DNA of 34,256 nt from the NCBI GenBank assembly GCA_036557885.1, contig DATBGS010000167.1, positions 1 through 34,256 on the forward strand. The letters are read 5' to 3'. The notes beneath the pieces are model-generated. The model saw only the letters and a program-made list of their open reading frames with translations, did not search any database and had not been told where the DNA came from. The stretch is from DATBGS01 sp036557885. GTDB lineage: Bacteria; Chloroflexota; Ktedonobacteria; Ktedonobacterales; DATBGS01. Within the stretch, counting starts at the first letter, position 1. Each line of letters begins with the position of its first letter. Below, piece after piece: positions 1 to 8,625 of this stretch. A program made the position numbers and the translations under genes.

Positions 1-2
1 AG

Positions 3-2501
3 AAACAGCGGCTGTACCGGCGGCGATCTGCCTTACTGAGCGGGCTGATCGGCCCCAATCAATCGGCGCCCGTCTCGCGTGAACTGGCCGAAGTAATCGA
101 CCATCGCGAGCAGTGGCAGGCCAGGCAGACGGGTGAGCTGGGTAAGCTGGTGCGAGAGAGGCTGGAACGTGAACAGGCACTTCTTTCTCAAGCAGTCCGG
201 CCTCCCCAGGCGCCCCTGCCACCAGAGCCAACTGGGGGGCAGCCGACTGAGTTCCTCCGGCCAATGGTCTCTGAGCCACTTCTGCCTCCGCCCCCTGTCC
301 TGGCACCGATTCGCCGCTGGGCACACCTCATCCGGCGAGTTCGACGGAGGCGTGTCCCCGTGCTGCTGCAAATGAGCGCCGTGGAATGTGGTGCCGCCTG
401 CCTGACGATGGTGCTCAGCTATTATGGGCGTAAGACGACCGTCTCCGAGGTGCGCAATCGCTGCCAGGTCGGACGCGATGGTCTCTCTGCTCTGGATATC
501 GTTAAAGCTGCACGCAGTTATGGCTTGCGGGTTCGGGCGGTCTCGCTGCAAGAGGATGATCTCCGGCTCATTACGTTGCCCGCCATTGTGCATTGGGAGT
601 TCAACCACTTTCTCATCGTCGAGCGTGTCTCCTTCCAGTGGGTGGAGGTGGTGGACCCGGCGTTGGGCCGCCGACGGATGAGTATTGAGGAGTTCTTCAC
701 AGGCTTCACTGGCATTGTGCTGATGCTAGAGCCAGGTGTCCAGTTTGATCGCACCGCACCGGCGCATAGTGTCACGCTAGGTAACTATGCGCGCAGCTAT
801 CTGCAAGTGGCACCCCTCTCTTTCCTGCAAATCCTGGGTGCCTCGCTCTTACTTCAGTTGTTTGGCCTGGCTCTCCCGCTGCTGACGGCTCTTGTGATCG
901 ATCAGGTGATTCCCTTCGGGCTGAAGGAGCCACTCACCCTGCTAGCGGCTGGCCTGCTCCTCTTGCTGGTCGCACAGGTGGTGCTGACGCTGCTGCGCGC
1001 CTCCGTGTTGCTCTATCTGCAAACGCGAGTGGATAAGCAGATGATGCTGGGCTTCTTTGAGCAGGTACTGACATTGCCGCTGCGCTTCTTTCAGCAGCGT
1101 TCCAGTGGTGACATTCTCTCACGCCTCAGCAGCAACCTCGTCATCCGTGATACCGTGAGCAATCAACTCATCTCAACGACCCTGGACGGCAGCTTTGTGC
1201 TGGCCTACCTCTTCATCCTCTTCAAAAGCTCGCTCTTCTTTGGGATGGTGGCCTTCGTAATTGGGCTTGTGCAGGTGGGCGTGCTGCTCGCCTCCACACG
1301 CCTCATCCGCCCGCTGGCGAAACAGGAGCTGCTGACGCAGGGCAAGTTTCAAGGATATGCCGCCGAGGCGTTAGTGGGCATCACCACCCTCAAGGCCGCA
1401 GGGGCGGAGCAGCGGGCGCTTGAACGCTGGACCACCCTATTTTTCGAACAAATGAACGTATCGGTCCGTCGTAATTATCTTTCCGCGCTTGTTGACCTTT
1501 CAGTGACCAACCTGCGTGCGCTCGCGCCGCTGCTCTTGCTCGTGATTGGGACTGTTCAGGTTCTGGATGGTGCGCTCCAGGCTGGCACGATGCTGGCGCT
1601 GGTGACCCTGGCCAGCGCATTTCTGGCACCTCTTGGATCGCTAGTAGCGAGTGGGCAGCGGCTCCAACTGGTGCGCTCGCACCTGGAACGGGTGGCCGAT
1701 GTCCTGGAGACAGAGCCAGAGCAAGCGGTACAAGCCGTCTCGCCCCCACCACGCCTCAAGGGCCATGTGCGCTTGCAGAACGTGAGCTTTCAGTATGATC
1801 CACATTCCCTCTTGGTGCTGCGTGACATAAACGTCGCCATCCGTCCTGGGCAGAAGGTTGCGATTGTAGGACGGACGGGGTCGGGCAAGACCACCCTCGG
1901 CATGCTACTCCTGGGCCTCTATCTTCCGACTACTGGAGACATCTTCTACGATCACCTCCCGCTGCGGAGCTTGAACTATCAAGCGGTCCGATCGCAGTTT
2001 GGGGTGGTGACCCAGGGGTCCACCCTCTTCAGCGGCACCATCCGCGAGAATATTGCATTGAATCATCCAGCGATGCCTATCGAGCGGATTGTCCGGGCGG
2101 CCTCTGCGGCAGCCATCCATGCAGACATCCTCCAGATGCCGATGGAATATGAGACCTTTGTTGCTGAGGGCGGCAGCGCCCTCTCCGGTGGCCAACGCCA
2201 GCGCCTGGCCCTAGCCCGCGCGCTGGCAAACCACCCGGTGATTTTACTGCTGGATGAGGCGACAAGCGCCCTGGATGTGGTGACAGAGCAGGCGGTCGAG
2301 CGTAATCTACGAACCCTGGCCTGCACCCAGATCGTCATCGCCCATCGGTTGAGTACGATCCGCAATGCCGATCTGATCCTGGTGTTGGAACAGGGCACCA
2401 TTATCGAGCGGGGCACTCATGCCGAACTGCTTAGCCAGCAGGGGTATTATGCTCAGCTCATCCAGAGTCAGTTGGCATCGGGGGAAATCAAAGCAAGATA
2501 G
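3..2501 (+). CDS. C39-peptidase ABC exporter (bacteriocin/NHLM type), 5' end outside window
   Basis: This protein would cleave a double-glycine-type leader from a peptide precursor and export the product across the inner membrane. The reading frame is open to the left edge, so the gene is 5'-partial; the GTG at 150 has no convincing ribosome site and is probably internal. Numbering from that GTG, a charged, proline-rich segment of about 68 residues precedes a C39 peptidase with Gln74, Cys80 (in ECGAACL), His153 (NHFLIV) and Asp169 (VDP), so the catalytic set is complete. A membrane domain of about six helices follows (roughly 220-500). The nucleotide-binding domain then shows Walker A GRTGSGKTT (from about 575), signature LSGGQRQR, Walker B VILLLDEATSALD and the switch His in IAHRLS. 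The peptidase sequence resembles the NHLM bacteriocin transporter class. No precursor peptide or modification enzyme lies downstream, so any cluster must extend to the left. Confidence 0.93.
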   Translation, partial: KQRLYRRRSALLSGLIGPNQSAPVSRELAEVIDHREQWQARQTGELGKLVRERLEREQALLSQAVRPPQAPLPPEPTGGQPTEFLRPMVSEPLLPPPPVLAPIRRWAHLIRRVRRRRVPVLLQMSAVECGAACLTMVLSYYGRKTTVSEVRNRCQVGRDGLSALDIVKAARSYGLRVRAVSLQEDDLRLITLPAIVHWEFNHFLIVERVSFQWVEVVDPALGRRRMSIEEFFTGFTGIVLMLEPGVQFDRTAPAHSVTLGNYARSYLQVAPLSFLQILGASLLLQLFGLALPLLTALVIDQVIPFGLKEPLTLLAAGLLLLLVAQVVLTLLRASVLLYLQTRVDKQMMLGFFEQVLTLPLRFFQQRSSGDILSRLSSNLVIRDTVSNQLISTTLDGSFVLAYLFILFKSSLFFGMVAFVIGLVQVGVLLASTRLIRPLAKQELLTQGKFQGYAAEALVGITTLKAAGAEQRALERWTTLFFEQMNVSVRRNYLSALVDLSVTNLRALAPLLLLVIGTVQVLDGALQAGTMLALVTLASAFLAPLGSLVASGQRLQLVRSHLERVADVLETEPEQAVQAVSPPPRLKGHVRLQNVSFQYDPHSLLVLRDINVAIRPGQKVAIVGRTGSGKTTLGMLLLGLYLPTTGDIFYDHLPLRSLNYQAVRSQFGVVTQGSTLFSGTIRENIALNHPAMPIERIVRAASAAAIHADILQMPMEYETFVAEGGSALSGGQRQRLALARALANHPVILLLDEATSALDVVTEQAVERNLRTLACTQIVIAHRLSTIRNADLILVLEQGTIIERGTHAELLSQQGYYAQLIQSQLASGEIKAR

Positions 2502-2613
2502 CTTCTCGCTTCGAGAGCAAGTATCGTCGACTTTGCCTGCGCTGCTCAGCCAGGAAGATTCTCTATGTCAGCCCTCAGAACACTAAAAAGCTGGGCGTTT
2601 CTACTGACTTCCT

Positions 2614-2826
2614 TTAGAGCAGAGCCTCTTCATCGTCTTGGATGTGGCCTCTCCGTGCCGCCGCCAGAATGCGCCGAATGGCCTCATAGGAGACTCGGTA
2701 GCTTCTTGCCACCTGCCTCAACGATGCGCCCTGGGCCACGCGCTGGACGACACGGGGCCACTCAGTGCGCGGCACCTTGTACGGCGGAGGAGGTGGGTTG
2801 TTATGTTCGTGTTTCGGTGGTCTCAT
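2614..2826 (-). CDS. Small helix-turn-helix protein or transposase remnant
   Basis: About 70 residues with a proline-rich N-terminus (PPPPPYKVPRTEWPRVV) and a homeodomain-like helix-turn-helix around ASLRQVARSYRVSYEAIRRI. This is the kind of DNA-binding helix pair found at the N-terminus of transposases and in resolvase tails. The frame is open further upstream to 2934, but that part runs into a dispersed repeat, so I place the start at the internal ATG at 2826. No good ribosome site precedes either start. It may be a cut-off piece of a mobile element rather than a working gene. Confidence 0.4.
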   Translation of the reverse strand: MRPPKHEHNNPPPPPYKVPRTEWPRVVQRVAQGASLRQVARSYRVSYEAIRRILAAARRGHIQDDEEALL

Positions 2827-2885
2827 TTCAACAGCAGACAGAAGAAGCTCGGACAGGGGCACCCATCTCGACTTTCGACAGAGAA

Positions 2886-3067
2886 CCCGACTCCCGTTGG
2901 TTCCGCCGCCAGCTTGATTAAGCCCAGATGCCACCTGGCCCCACGCGTTGATCGTGAATTATCACGGATTCCACCCTCGCCCACGGCTGTCCCACCTGGA
3001 TGGCCAGAGCCCTGGTGGCACCAGGGCTTGCTCGTGATCATGGATTCGATCCCTTCGGTTCCGCTCG
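2886..3067 (+). repeat. Dispersed repeat built on a ~76-bp period, copy 1
   Basis: Contains the core GGATTCGAtCCCTTCGGTTC near 3042, a diverged core 76 bp earlier (GGATTCCACC at 2966) and a still weaker unit start near 2890 (CGACTCCCGTTGGTTCCGCC). The linker carries CCACCTGGCCCC and TTGATCGTGAATTATC, which reappear in the same order in the copy at 28.5 kb. Other copies are at 24.3, 26.9 and 28.5 kb. No protein frame is kept between copies, so I treat it as a non-coding repeat. Confidence 0.75.
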
Positions 3068-3110
3068 CAAGACCCTCCATCGCCGCAATGTGGAGTTCTT
3101 CCCTTTCTGG

Positions 3111-3202
3111 TGTAGTGGCTACTTTATTTATCGGCCACAGCTACCTGGTTCAATTGTGCTCACCCCCTTTATTTCGCCTGGAAGAAGAAAGGAGCCAGCA
3201 CA
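3111..3202 (+). repeat. MITE-like palindromic repeat, copy A
   Basis: About 92 bp with terminal inverted repeats: left TGTAGTGGCTACTTTATTTA, right AAGGAGCCAGCACA. The internal motif CTACCTGGTTCAATTGTGCT, followed by a T-rich block and CGCCTGG, is shared with the other copies. It lies 44 bp after the 76-bp-period repeat. Confidence 0.85.
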
Positions 3203-3219
3203 GGCTCCTTTCTTCTTCC
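3180..3219. repeat. Perfect 17-bp hairpin at the right end of repeat copy A
   Basis: GGAAGAAGAAAGGAGCC (3180-3196) is followed after a 6-base loop (AGCACA) by its exact complement at 3203-3219. The right arm of the MITE-like repeat therefore appears duplicated in inverted orientation. There is no T-run after the stem on either strand, so it is not a standard intrinsic terminator. Confidence 0.8.
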
Positions 3220-3301
3220 GTTCGGAAAAGGAGACAGGAAGCACGATGAACTCGGCAAGTTGTGGCCAGATGGCCAAAGGAGCCACCAGAGGGAGCACCG
3301 C

Positions 3302-3955
3302 TCAGTTCCAGCCAGTGCGGACGGCAATGTGGTAGAGGACGAGAAAGCCCCCGCTCCTGGTGAGCTGACAAATAGCCCCATCTTGCTGCGCATCAGGAAT
3401 GCGCAGATACATTGGCAGTCCTAAACGGGCAGGGTGATGCTGTTCCAGCCAGGTGAGTAACTCCCTGGCGGTCCACTCTGTTTCCCGATCTACCACGACA
3501 TAGTCTGCTCCCAGCCGAATCAGTTCCTCAAGGGCGCTGCGGAGCGTGCGTGGGCTAGTGTGGCATGGGGGTCTCCTCTTTCCTCTCTTGCTGGCGGCTA
3601 CGGATGAGCGCCAGTCCTTCGTCTCGATCGATGGGGTTTGGGGAGGGACGCGACGACCAGAGGGCTGACGGGGCGGGTGGGCATCTTGAAAGGGTGCCCA
3701 CCTGGCGTACCTGGCCATGACCAAAGCCCCTCGGCGTGTTTGGGATGGGCTTCGATCCAGCGAATGACTTCCAGGCCACTCATTTGCGGCAGCAGCAGAG
3801 TCTTCGAGGACCATCCAGTGGCCTGCTCGCTTGAGGAGGTCGAGTGCCTGGCGCCCGTTGGGGGCGATGGTGACGGCGTGCCCTTCCTCAAGCAGGAACT
3901 CGGCGAGGATCTCACTCAACGCCTGGTCATCCTCCACCAGTAAGACCTGCGTCAT
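3302..3955 (-). pseudogene. Response-regulator receiver gene, frameshifted
   Basis: The first 50 residues from the ATG at 3955 (AGGAG seven bases upstream) are a good receiver-domain start: MTQVLLVEDDQALSEILAEF, with the acidic pair ED-D, then NGRQALDLLKRAGHW. The frame then turns to nonsense (SAAAANEWPGSH). The expected continuation, LLLPQMSGLEVIRWIEAHP, is found in another frame around 3740-3795. The break is at about 3795-3805, right at the phospho-acceptor Asp, and a second shift follows near 3720. The original frame ends in a plausible-looking tail (LGADYVVVDRETEW, WLEQHHPARLGLP) that I cannot assign. The 217-codon frame is open throughout but would not make a folded receiver. Confidence 0.7.
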
Positions 3956-4128
3956 CGTCGCGCTCCTGGGAGGCTCTCGCTCCTCCGTGAGCGAACGAGC
4001 GGCAAGTCCCTTGCAAGCCCATCTGTCAGCAAATTCCTTGCCAGTTTGCCGCTTTCTCCCTCGTCAGTTTCCTCTGGGTGACAACTGCGTCTCCTCTGCC
4101 AAGAGAGGCGTTGTGGTGGCTACATGCT

Positions 4129-4219
4129 TGTCCTGGCTACTTCCGTCATTGGCCACACATACCTGGTTCAATGGTGCTCACTCCCCTTTTTCGCCTGGAT
4201 GAAGAAAGGAGCCAGCACA
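4129..4219 (+). repeat. MITE-like palindromic repeat, copy B
   Basis: Left arm TGTCCTGGCTACTTCCGTCA, right arm GATGAAGAAAGGAGCCAGCA. The interior ACCTGGTTCAATGGTGCTCA matches copies A and C. It is the main content of the 460-bp gap between the broken response regulator and the next gene; I see nothing else recognisable there. Confidence 0.85.
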
Positions 4220-4416
4220 GGCTCTGGCTGCAACCGAGGCAGCCGAGGCGCAGCTCCGCTGGGCTGCCACCCCAAACAAGGACAAGGACCAGATGTTACA
4301 AGAGGGGCGTGGCCTCGTGGGGTGAAGCTGTCGGCACGTGACGTGCTTCAAGCACCTCAGGGGGAGATGCCTGCCATTCCTCGTGTGCCAGCTCACCGGG
4401 TAAGAAAGGCCGTCCG

Positions 4417-4800
4417 ATGAAACCAATCCAGATCAAGCTGATGGCGGAGAGCCATCGAGGAGTCCTGGCTGTGTTGCAGGGAGTGCATCGCGAGGCGATC
4501 TGGAACCACCTTCGCTCCTACCAAGGGCTGGGTATGGGCGACTCCGCTTTGGTTTCCCTGATCGAGTTCGTGATGGCAAGAGACTGGCTTGGAGAGTGGC
4601 TGGCGCTGCGGCAGGAATGGGTCACCTACATGCTGTACGAGCATCTCTACGACACGAGATACCAGTGCAGCTTCCACCAGCGCTCCCGGGCTCTAGATGG
4701 GTGGGCTAAGCTTGAGTGGAACCAGGCACAGATAGGCCGGATACACAGGCAGTGGGAACGAAACAACCGGCACCAGCGCTGGGTTGACCCCGACCAATAA
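4417..4800 (+). CDS. Hypothetical protein, 127 aa
   Basis: I do not recognise this family. The ATG at 4417 has AAGAAAGG eight bases upstream. The product is rich in Trp, Arg and Gln, has no membrane segment or signal peptide, and looks largely helical (for example IEFVMARDWLGEWLALRQEW). The first half suggests a helical bundle and the C-terminus is basic (IGRIHRQWERNNRHQRW). It stands alone between copies B and C of the palindromic repeat, in an otherwise degraded stretch. It may be a small cytoplasmic protein or a surviving piece of a mobile element. The composition looks coding, but function is unknown. Confidence 0.55.
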   Translation: MKPIQIKLMAESHRGVLAVLQGVHREAIWNHLRSYQGLGMGDSALVSLIEFVMARDWLGEWLALRQEWVTYMLYEHLYDTRYQCSFHQRSRALDGWAKLEWNQAQIGRIHRQWERNNRHQRWVDPDQ

Positions 4801-4854
4801 TATTGACCTCTGGCTCATGCAGCAGGGGGTTCTGTCTCCATGAAACAGAACTCT

Positions 4855-4887
4855 GTGCTGGCTCCTTCCATCATAAGCTCATCAGTG
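4855..4887 (+). repeat. Solo arm of the palindromic repeat with a conserved tail
   Basis: TGTGCTGGCTCCTTCCATCA is followed by TAAGCTCATCAGT. The same 33-base combination recurs at 28431-28463 with a few changes, so it is a distinct, shorter relative of the MITE-like repeat and not a random match. Confidence 0.7.
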
Positions 4888-4924
4888 GGTCTCGTGCGCG
4901 CTTTTTCTTCGAAGTCTGCCTCCC

Positions 4925-5016
4925 TGTGCTGGCTACTTTCGTCATCGGGCACAACTACCTGGTTCTATTGTGCTCACTACCCTTTTTTTCACCCGGATGA
5001 AGAAAGGAGCCAGCAC
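4925..5016 (+). repeat. MITE-like palindromic repeat, copy C
   Basis: Left arm TGTGCTGGCTACTTTCGTCA, right arm GATGAAGAAAGGAGCCAGCA. The interior has ACCTGG, TTGTGCTCACTACC and a T7 run. Same length and orientation as copies A and B. Confidence 0.88.
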
Positions 5017-5105
5017 CGGTGCTTTGGAGGAAAAGACCGAGCAGTGGTTGATGGCGACTGTGTGCAACACTCGGGATGTAATTTTCGCCCATTACGGGCC
5101 TCATG

Positions 5106-5172
5106 CACGACTATTATTGTGATGTGGCGTAAGAGTACAGAACCTGGGATGGAGTTTCCGCATATTCCGGGG
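5106..5172 (+). repeat. Third repeat family, degenerate copy
   Basis: CACGACTATTATTGTG is followed by GGCGTAAGAGTACAG and CTGGGATGGAGTTTCCGC. The same order of motifs, in better-preserved form, is found at 5366-5440. Just upstream, ATTTTCGCCCATTACGGGCC echoes the tail of that second copy. Confidence 0.55.
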
Positions 5173-5365
5173 TACGTAGCATGCGGGAGGAGTGTTTGGA
5201 CCATCTATTAATCTTCAACGAAAGCCATTTGAAACAAGTGCTGGCTGAATATAGCCTGTATTACAACTGTGCCCGTCTGAATTAAGGCATTGGGCAGCCG
5301 ATTCCCGAATTGGCACACCACTCAGGACCAGGGGCAGTGAAACGACGAAATGTGCTGGGAGGGCT

Positions 5366-5440
5366 GCTCCACGATAATAATCGTGGAGCGCGTAAATGCG
5401 CAGAGAGTGGCGCTGGATGGAGTTTTCGCCCATTTACGCC
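5366..5440 (+). repeat. Third repeat family, copy with intact hairpin
   Basis: Begins with a perfect 10-bp stem (GCTCCACGAT / ATCGTGGAGC) closed by an AATA loop at 5366-5389. It continues with GCGTAAATGCGCAG, GCTGGATGGAGTTTTCGCCC and ATTTACGCC. The pair of copies lies about 260 bp apart. No T-run follows the hairpin directly, so I call it a palindromic repeat and not a terminator. Confidence 0.6.
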
Positions 5441-5450
5441 TTTTTCAGAA

Positions 5451-5474
5451 CCGATGACGCAAGGAGCCAGCACA
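5451..5474 (-). repeat. Solo arm of the palindromic repeat, reverse orientation
   Basis: CCGATGACGCAAGGAGCCAG followed by CACA is the reverse of the left arm TGTGCTGGCTCCTTGCGTCA. No partner arm is visible within 150 bp. Confidence 0.6.
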
Positions 5475-5488
5475 GCATCACCCCCGCG

Positions 5489-5704
5489 TTATAATCTGCT
5501 CGCCAGGCACTTGAAAATGAGGATGGGAGCAGACGACCCCTCGCCCAACGTCGTCACCAATTCCCACCCATCGTGCCCTAATTTTTCCAAAGCGTTCTCC
5601 AGGAATTCCTCAGCGGCGGTCTCAGTCTCGGCAGTGGTAATCCACTGCCTCCCAAGCGGCCCTGCCATCAAGCTGACTTCTACCGTCTTATACCTCCACT
5701 GCAT
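5489..5704 (-). CDS. DUF4177-like small protein, 71 aa
   Basis: The sequence begins MQWRYKTVEVSL, has a central helix (EEFLENALEKLGHDGWELVT) and ends ILIFKCLASRL. This is the pattern of the DUF4177 family: an N-terminal strand with YK, a conserved GxxGWELV turn, and a final strand with FK. The family's function is unknown; members are small cytoplasmic alpha/beta proteins. The ribosome site GGGAGGA lies seven bases before the ATG on the minus strand, which supports the start. It stands alone, transcribed leftward into the repeat zone. Length is normal for the family. Confidence 0.85.
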   Translation of the reverse strand: MQWRYKTVEVSLMAGPLGRQWITTAETETAAEEFLENALEKLGHDGWELVTTLGEGSSAPILIFKCLASRL

Positions 5705-6312
5705 GGGCCGGTCCTCCCTTTGTGCATTTGGAACCCCTCAGACCCCTCTCCCTCACTCCCAACGAAAGGCTATCAGGGTTTCCTTCCTTCATAACGTGTA
5801 CCCACTAAGGATGAGGCGAGCAGGGGCTTGGACAGGTATCAGGGCATCTCTCACGCCTGACAGCGCCTCTGGAGTCAGCAGAAGGCACGCTCGTCTCTCC
5901 TCCCTGCCTTTCTCCAGCGCTAGCGCTCCTCCAGCAGCCCCTCTAGGCTTTTGGTCCTATCTTCCCACCCTGTGTGTAGACAGGGCACGCCATCTTTGCT
6001 ACCGTGAGTGCACCGAGTGCCGGACTGACAGGAGTCCTGCTTGGGATGAGTAGCTCCTGCTGAGCTGTGCCACCCACTGAAGCCAGCTTTCGGTGATATG
6101 CTGGAAGGATGCTATTTTGCTCCAGCCACATCTCGCTTCGCAGAACGACCTGTCCTACGTGTGCTGCCATCCTGTCCCTGCTTCCGCACGCACTGCTCCA
6201 ACAGCCGCTCGGTCATTGCACAGCCGAGAGGGCGTGTGGCCATGTGGGAAGCCAGGGACGAGCAGACTCCAACGCGTGCTGGCCCGCTCGATCGGCCAGC
6301 GAAAGGACCACT
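5705..6312. other. Intergenic, 608 bp, nothing recognised
   Basis: This separates the divergent DUF4177 and glycosyltransferase genes and should hold both promoters. The open frames here are long only because stop codons are scarce; I could not match any to a family. The frame continuous with the glycosyltransferase is open from 6109, but its residues are cysteine-rich and low in structure, unlike the protein that follows. Confidence 0.5.
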
Positions 6313-7725
6313 ATGTCTCCTCCCCAGGATGCGCTGCGGCTGCTTCCTTCGGCCCCTGCGCGGCCACAGGTGCTGATGGGCCTGCTCTTTTACCCCCGTG
6401 GAGGCTCGGCGCACGTTGTCCGCTCCCTTGCGCAGAGGCTGCCCGAGCACGGCTGGCAGGTCCGTGTCGTCTCGGGGTCGCTCCAGCTCCCAGGGCATCC
6501 CGGCGATGCACGGTCGTTCTTTGCAGGTCTGGACCTCTTTGCCGTCGACTACACCGCAGCGCTCACGGCGGCCGATCCCCTCTGGGCCGATCCTCCCTTC
6601 CATCCCTCCTACGAGGACCGCCCCGGCGCGCCCGATCGCGTCTTTGCCACCGTCGATGATGCCACCTATACCCATCTGGTCACGGCGTGGACTCACATCC
6701 TCCGCGAGGCTGGCGCTGCCGACGCCGACCTGCTGCACCTGCATCACCTCACTCCCCTCCACGAAGCCGCTCGCGCTGTGGCGCCGGACGTCCCGATCGT
6801 GGGACATCTGCATGGAACCGAACTCCTCCTGCTGGAAGCCATCGCTCAGGGGCCGCCCGCCCACTGGCGGCACGCCGCGATGTGGGCCGGACGGATGCGG
6901 CGCTGGGCGGCCAGGTGCCAACGGCTGGTGGTTTCCTCCGCTTCCCAGGTGGCGAGGGCGCAGGCGGTGCTCCCCATCGACCCTGAGCGCTGCGTGCTGC
7001 TGCCCAATGGCTTTGATCCCGTCCACTTCGATCACCGCCCTGTCGATCGGCTGGCGTTGTGGCAGCGGCTCCTCGTCGAACAGCCGCGCGGCTGGGTGCC
7101 AGGAGGCAAGCCTGGATCTATCGCCTACACGTCCCAGCAGTTGGGTGCGTTCGTCACGGGCCCGGTGCTCCTCTATGTAGGCCGTTTCACCGCTGTCAAA
7201 CGGCTCAGCTTGCTGATTGCGGCTTACCAGCGCGCCAAGTTGGCATTCACCACCCCGGCGCCACTGGTGCTGGTGGGGGGCTTTCCCGGCGAGTGGGAGG
7301 GAGAGCATCCCGCCGAGACGATCCAGCGGCTGGGCGTCCGTGACGTGTTCCTGGCGGGCTGGCACGAGCATGAGGAGTTGCCGGAAATTTTTGCCGCCTC
7401 CGACGTGGTGATCTTGCCCTCCGTGCGCGAGCAGTTTGGCCAGGTGCTGGTGGAGGGCATGGCCTGTGGACTGCCTGCCATTGCCGTGGCCGCTCACGGC
7501 CCCCGCGAGATTGTGGAGGAGGGACAGACCGGGTGGCTGGTGCCGCCCGACGACGAGGGGGCACTGGGAGCAGCCCTGGTGAGCGCCGTCAATGACGCCA
7601 CTGAGCGCCAGCGCCGCGGGCAGGCGGCCTATTTGGCGGTGCATGCCCGCTACAGTTGGCCGAGCCTGGGGGCAAAGCTCGCACACACCTATGAGGCGCT
7701 CTTGGCCGCGCCACCCACCATCTGA
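6313..7725 (+). CDS. GT4-family glycosyltransferase
   Basis: A retaining GT-B glycosyltransferase that would move a sugar from a nucleotide donor to a lipid- or polysaccharide-linked acceptor on the cytoplasmic side. The N-terminal Rossmann half starts with VLMGLLFYPRGGSAHVV (residues 20-36) and contains HLHGTE (165-170) and PNGFDP (231-236). The C-terminal half has LLYVGRFTAVKRL (286-298), then ASDVVILPS and the EX7E pair Glu373/Glu381 in REQFGQVLVEGMACGLP. These are the standard donor-binding features of family GT4. I start at the ATG at 6313, with GAAAGGA six bases upstream; the frame runs 68 codons further left but that part does not resemble the family. It is a single gene with no partner, so the acceptor cannot be inferred. 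Confidence 0.9.
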   Translation: MSPPQDALRLLPSAPARPQVLMGLLFYPRGGSAHVVRSLAQRLPEHGWQVRVVSGSLQLPGHPGDARSFFAGLDLFAVDYTAALTAADPLWADPPFHPSYEDRPGAPDRVFATVDDATYTHLVTAWTHILREAGAADADLLHLHHLTPLHEAARAVAPDVPIVGHLHGTELLLLEAIAQGPPAHWRHAAMWAGRMRRWAARCQRLVVSSASQVARAQAVLPIDPERCVLLPNGFDPVHFDHRPVDRLALWQRLLVEQPRGWVPGGKPGSIAYTSQQLGAFVTGPVLLYVGRFTAVKRLSLLIAAYQRAKLAFTTPAPLVLVGGFPGEWEGEHPAETIQRLGVRDVFLAGWHEHEELPEIFAASDVVILPSVREQFGQVLVEGMACGLPAIAVAAHGPREIVEEGQTGWLVPPDDEGALGAALVSAVNDATERQRRGQAAYLAVHARYSWPSLGAKLAHTYEALLAAPPTI

Positions 7726-8010
7726 GCCTGTGGGGTGGTCTGTCTCCCTGGTTCGAAGAGGGCTGGAGAGCAGGGGTTGGGGTTGCTGGGAAATAGGCGG
7801 CTGGCTGAACGATGGTATGCTTGCTCGATGCGCACGTAGTGCAGGAGACTGAGATCCAAGATCGCTGTCTGCAGCGGGAATCAGAGTCGTGCGTACAGGA
7901 GGGAACGACAAGGGAGCAAGTGCAGTGGCATGCCGCCAAAGTGCAGTGAGCCCAGGCGATGCTACCGGAACATCCTTGTGCTACCGAAACCCGGAGTGGG
8001 CGGAAATGGT
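7726..8010. other. Intergenic, 285 bp, nothing recognised
   Basis: Lies between the glycosyltransferase stop and the left arm of the repeat that holds the twintron. I see no strong hairpin with a T-run, so no terminator is called, and no family match in any frame. Confidence 0.4.
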
Positions 8011-8625
8011 TGTGCTGGCTACGTGCGCCGTGACACGCACGATGAGATCGCCGATGCAATCGGCTAGAATTTGAGGGTTCTTCTAGGAACACCAGCTCAC
8101 TTGGCGGCGAAAGCCAAAGGGGACAACAGCATGCCGAGAAAGCGGAGAGACAAGTGAAGGCATTGTAGCGGTGCCAGCTCGCAAGTTCCGGATCCCAGGG
8201 TGAGGGCCAAACTGCTCAAACATCAACCACCGATGATGCAAGCACACATCCTTTGGCAGAACATCTGAAGTCAGAGCCTTTCCGTACTGAGGACCAAGTA
8301 GCCGTTTTGGGTACCCTCGCGGGAAGGATGGGGGCCAATAAGGTTTCATAAAGGTGGTGGGTGAGGCACCTACAGGACGCTTGAAACGTCTCATCGTGAC
8401 GGAACGCGGGATTCCCTACCAGGTGCGAGCCTCAGGGGGACAGAGTCACCTTAGGAGTCGCAGGAGTAACGAGCCTCTCAGGCAAGGTTGGGAAAGCCAG
8501 CCTGAGGCGCGAAGGGCGACAGGGGAACCGCTTGAACCTGATGCGACTACGCGAGATGCGCAGAGGCCAAAAGGAGAGAAGCGGAAACTGGCGAGCCGAC
8601 TCCTTGGAAAACTTGTATGGTCGGT

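Noticed and set aside
150..152. GTG as the true start of the C39 exporter
   Set aside because: The frame is open and looks coding to the left edge, and there is no ribosome site before the GTG.
6112..7911. A 599-codon open frame on the minus strand opposite the glycosyltransferase
   Set aside because: Its translation matches no family and is rich in Arg, Gly and Gln, typical of a shadow in high-GC DNA. The plus strand has clear GT4 motifs.
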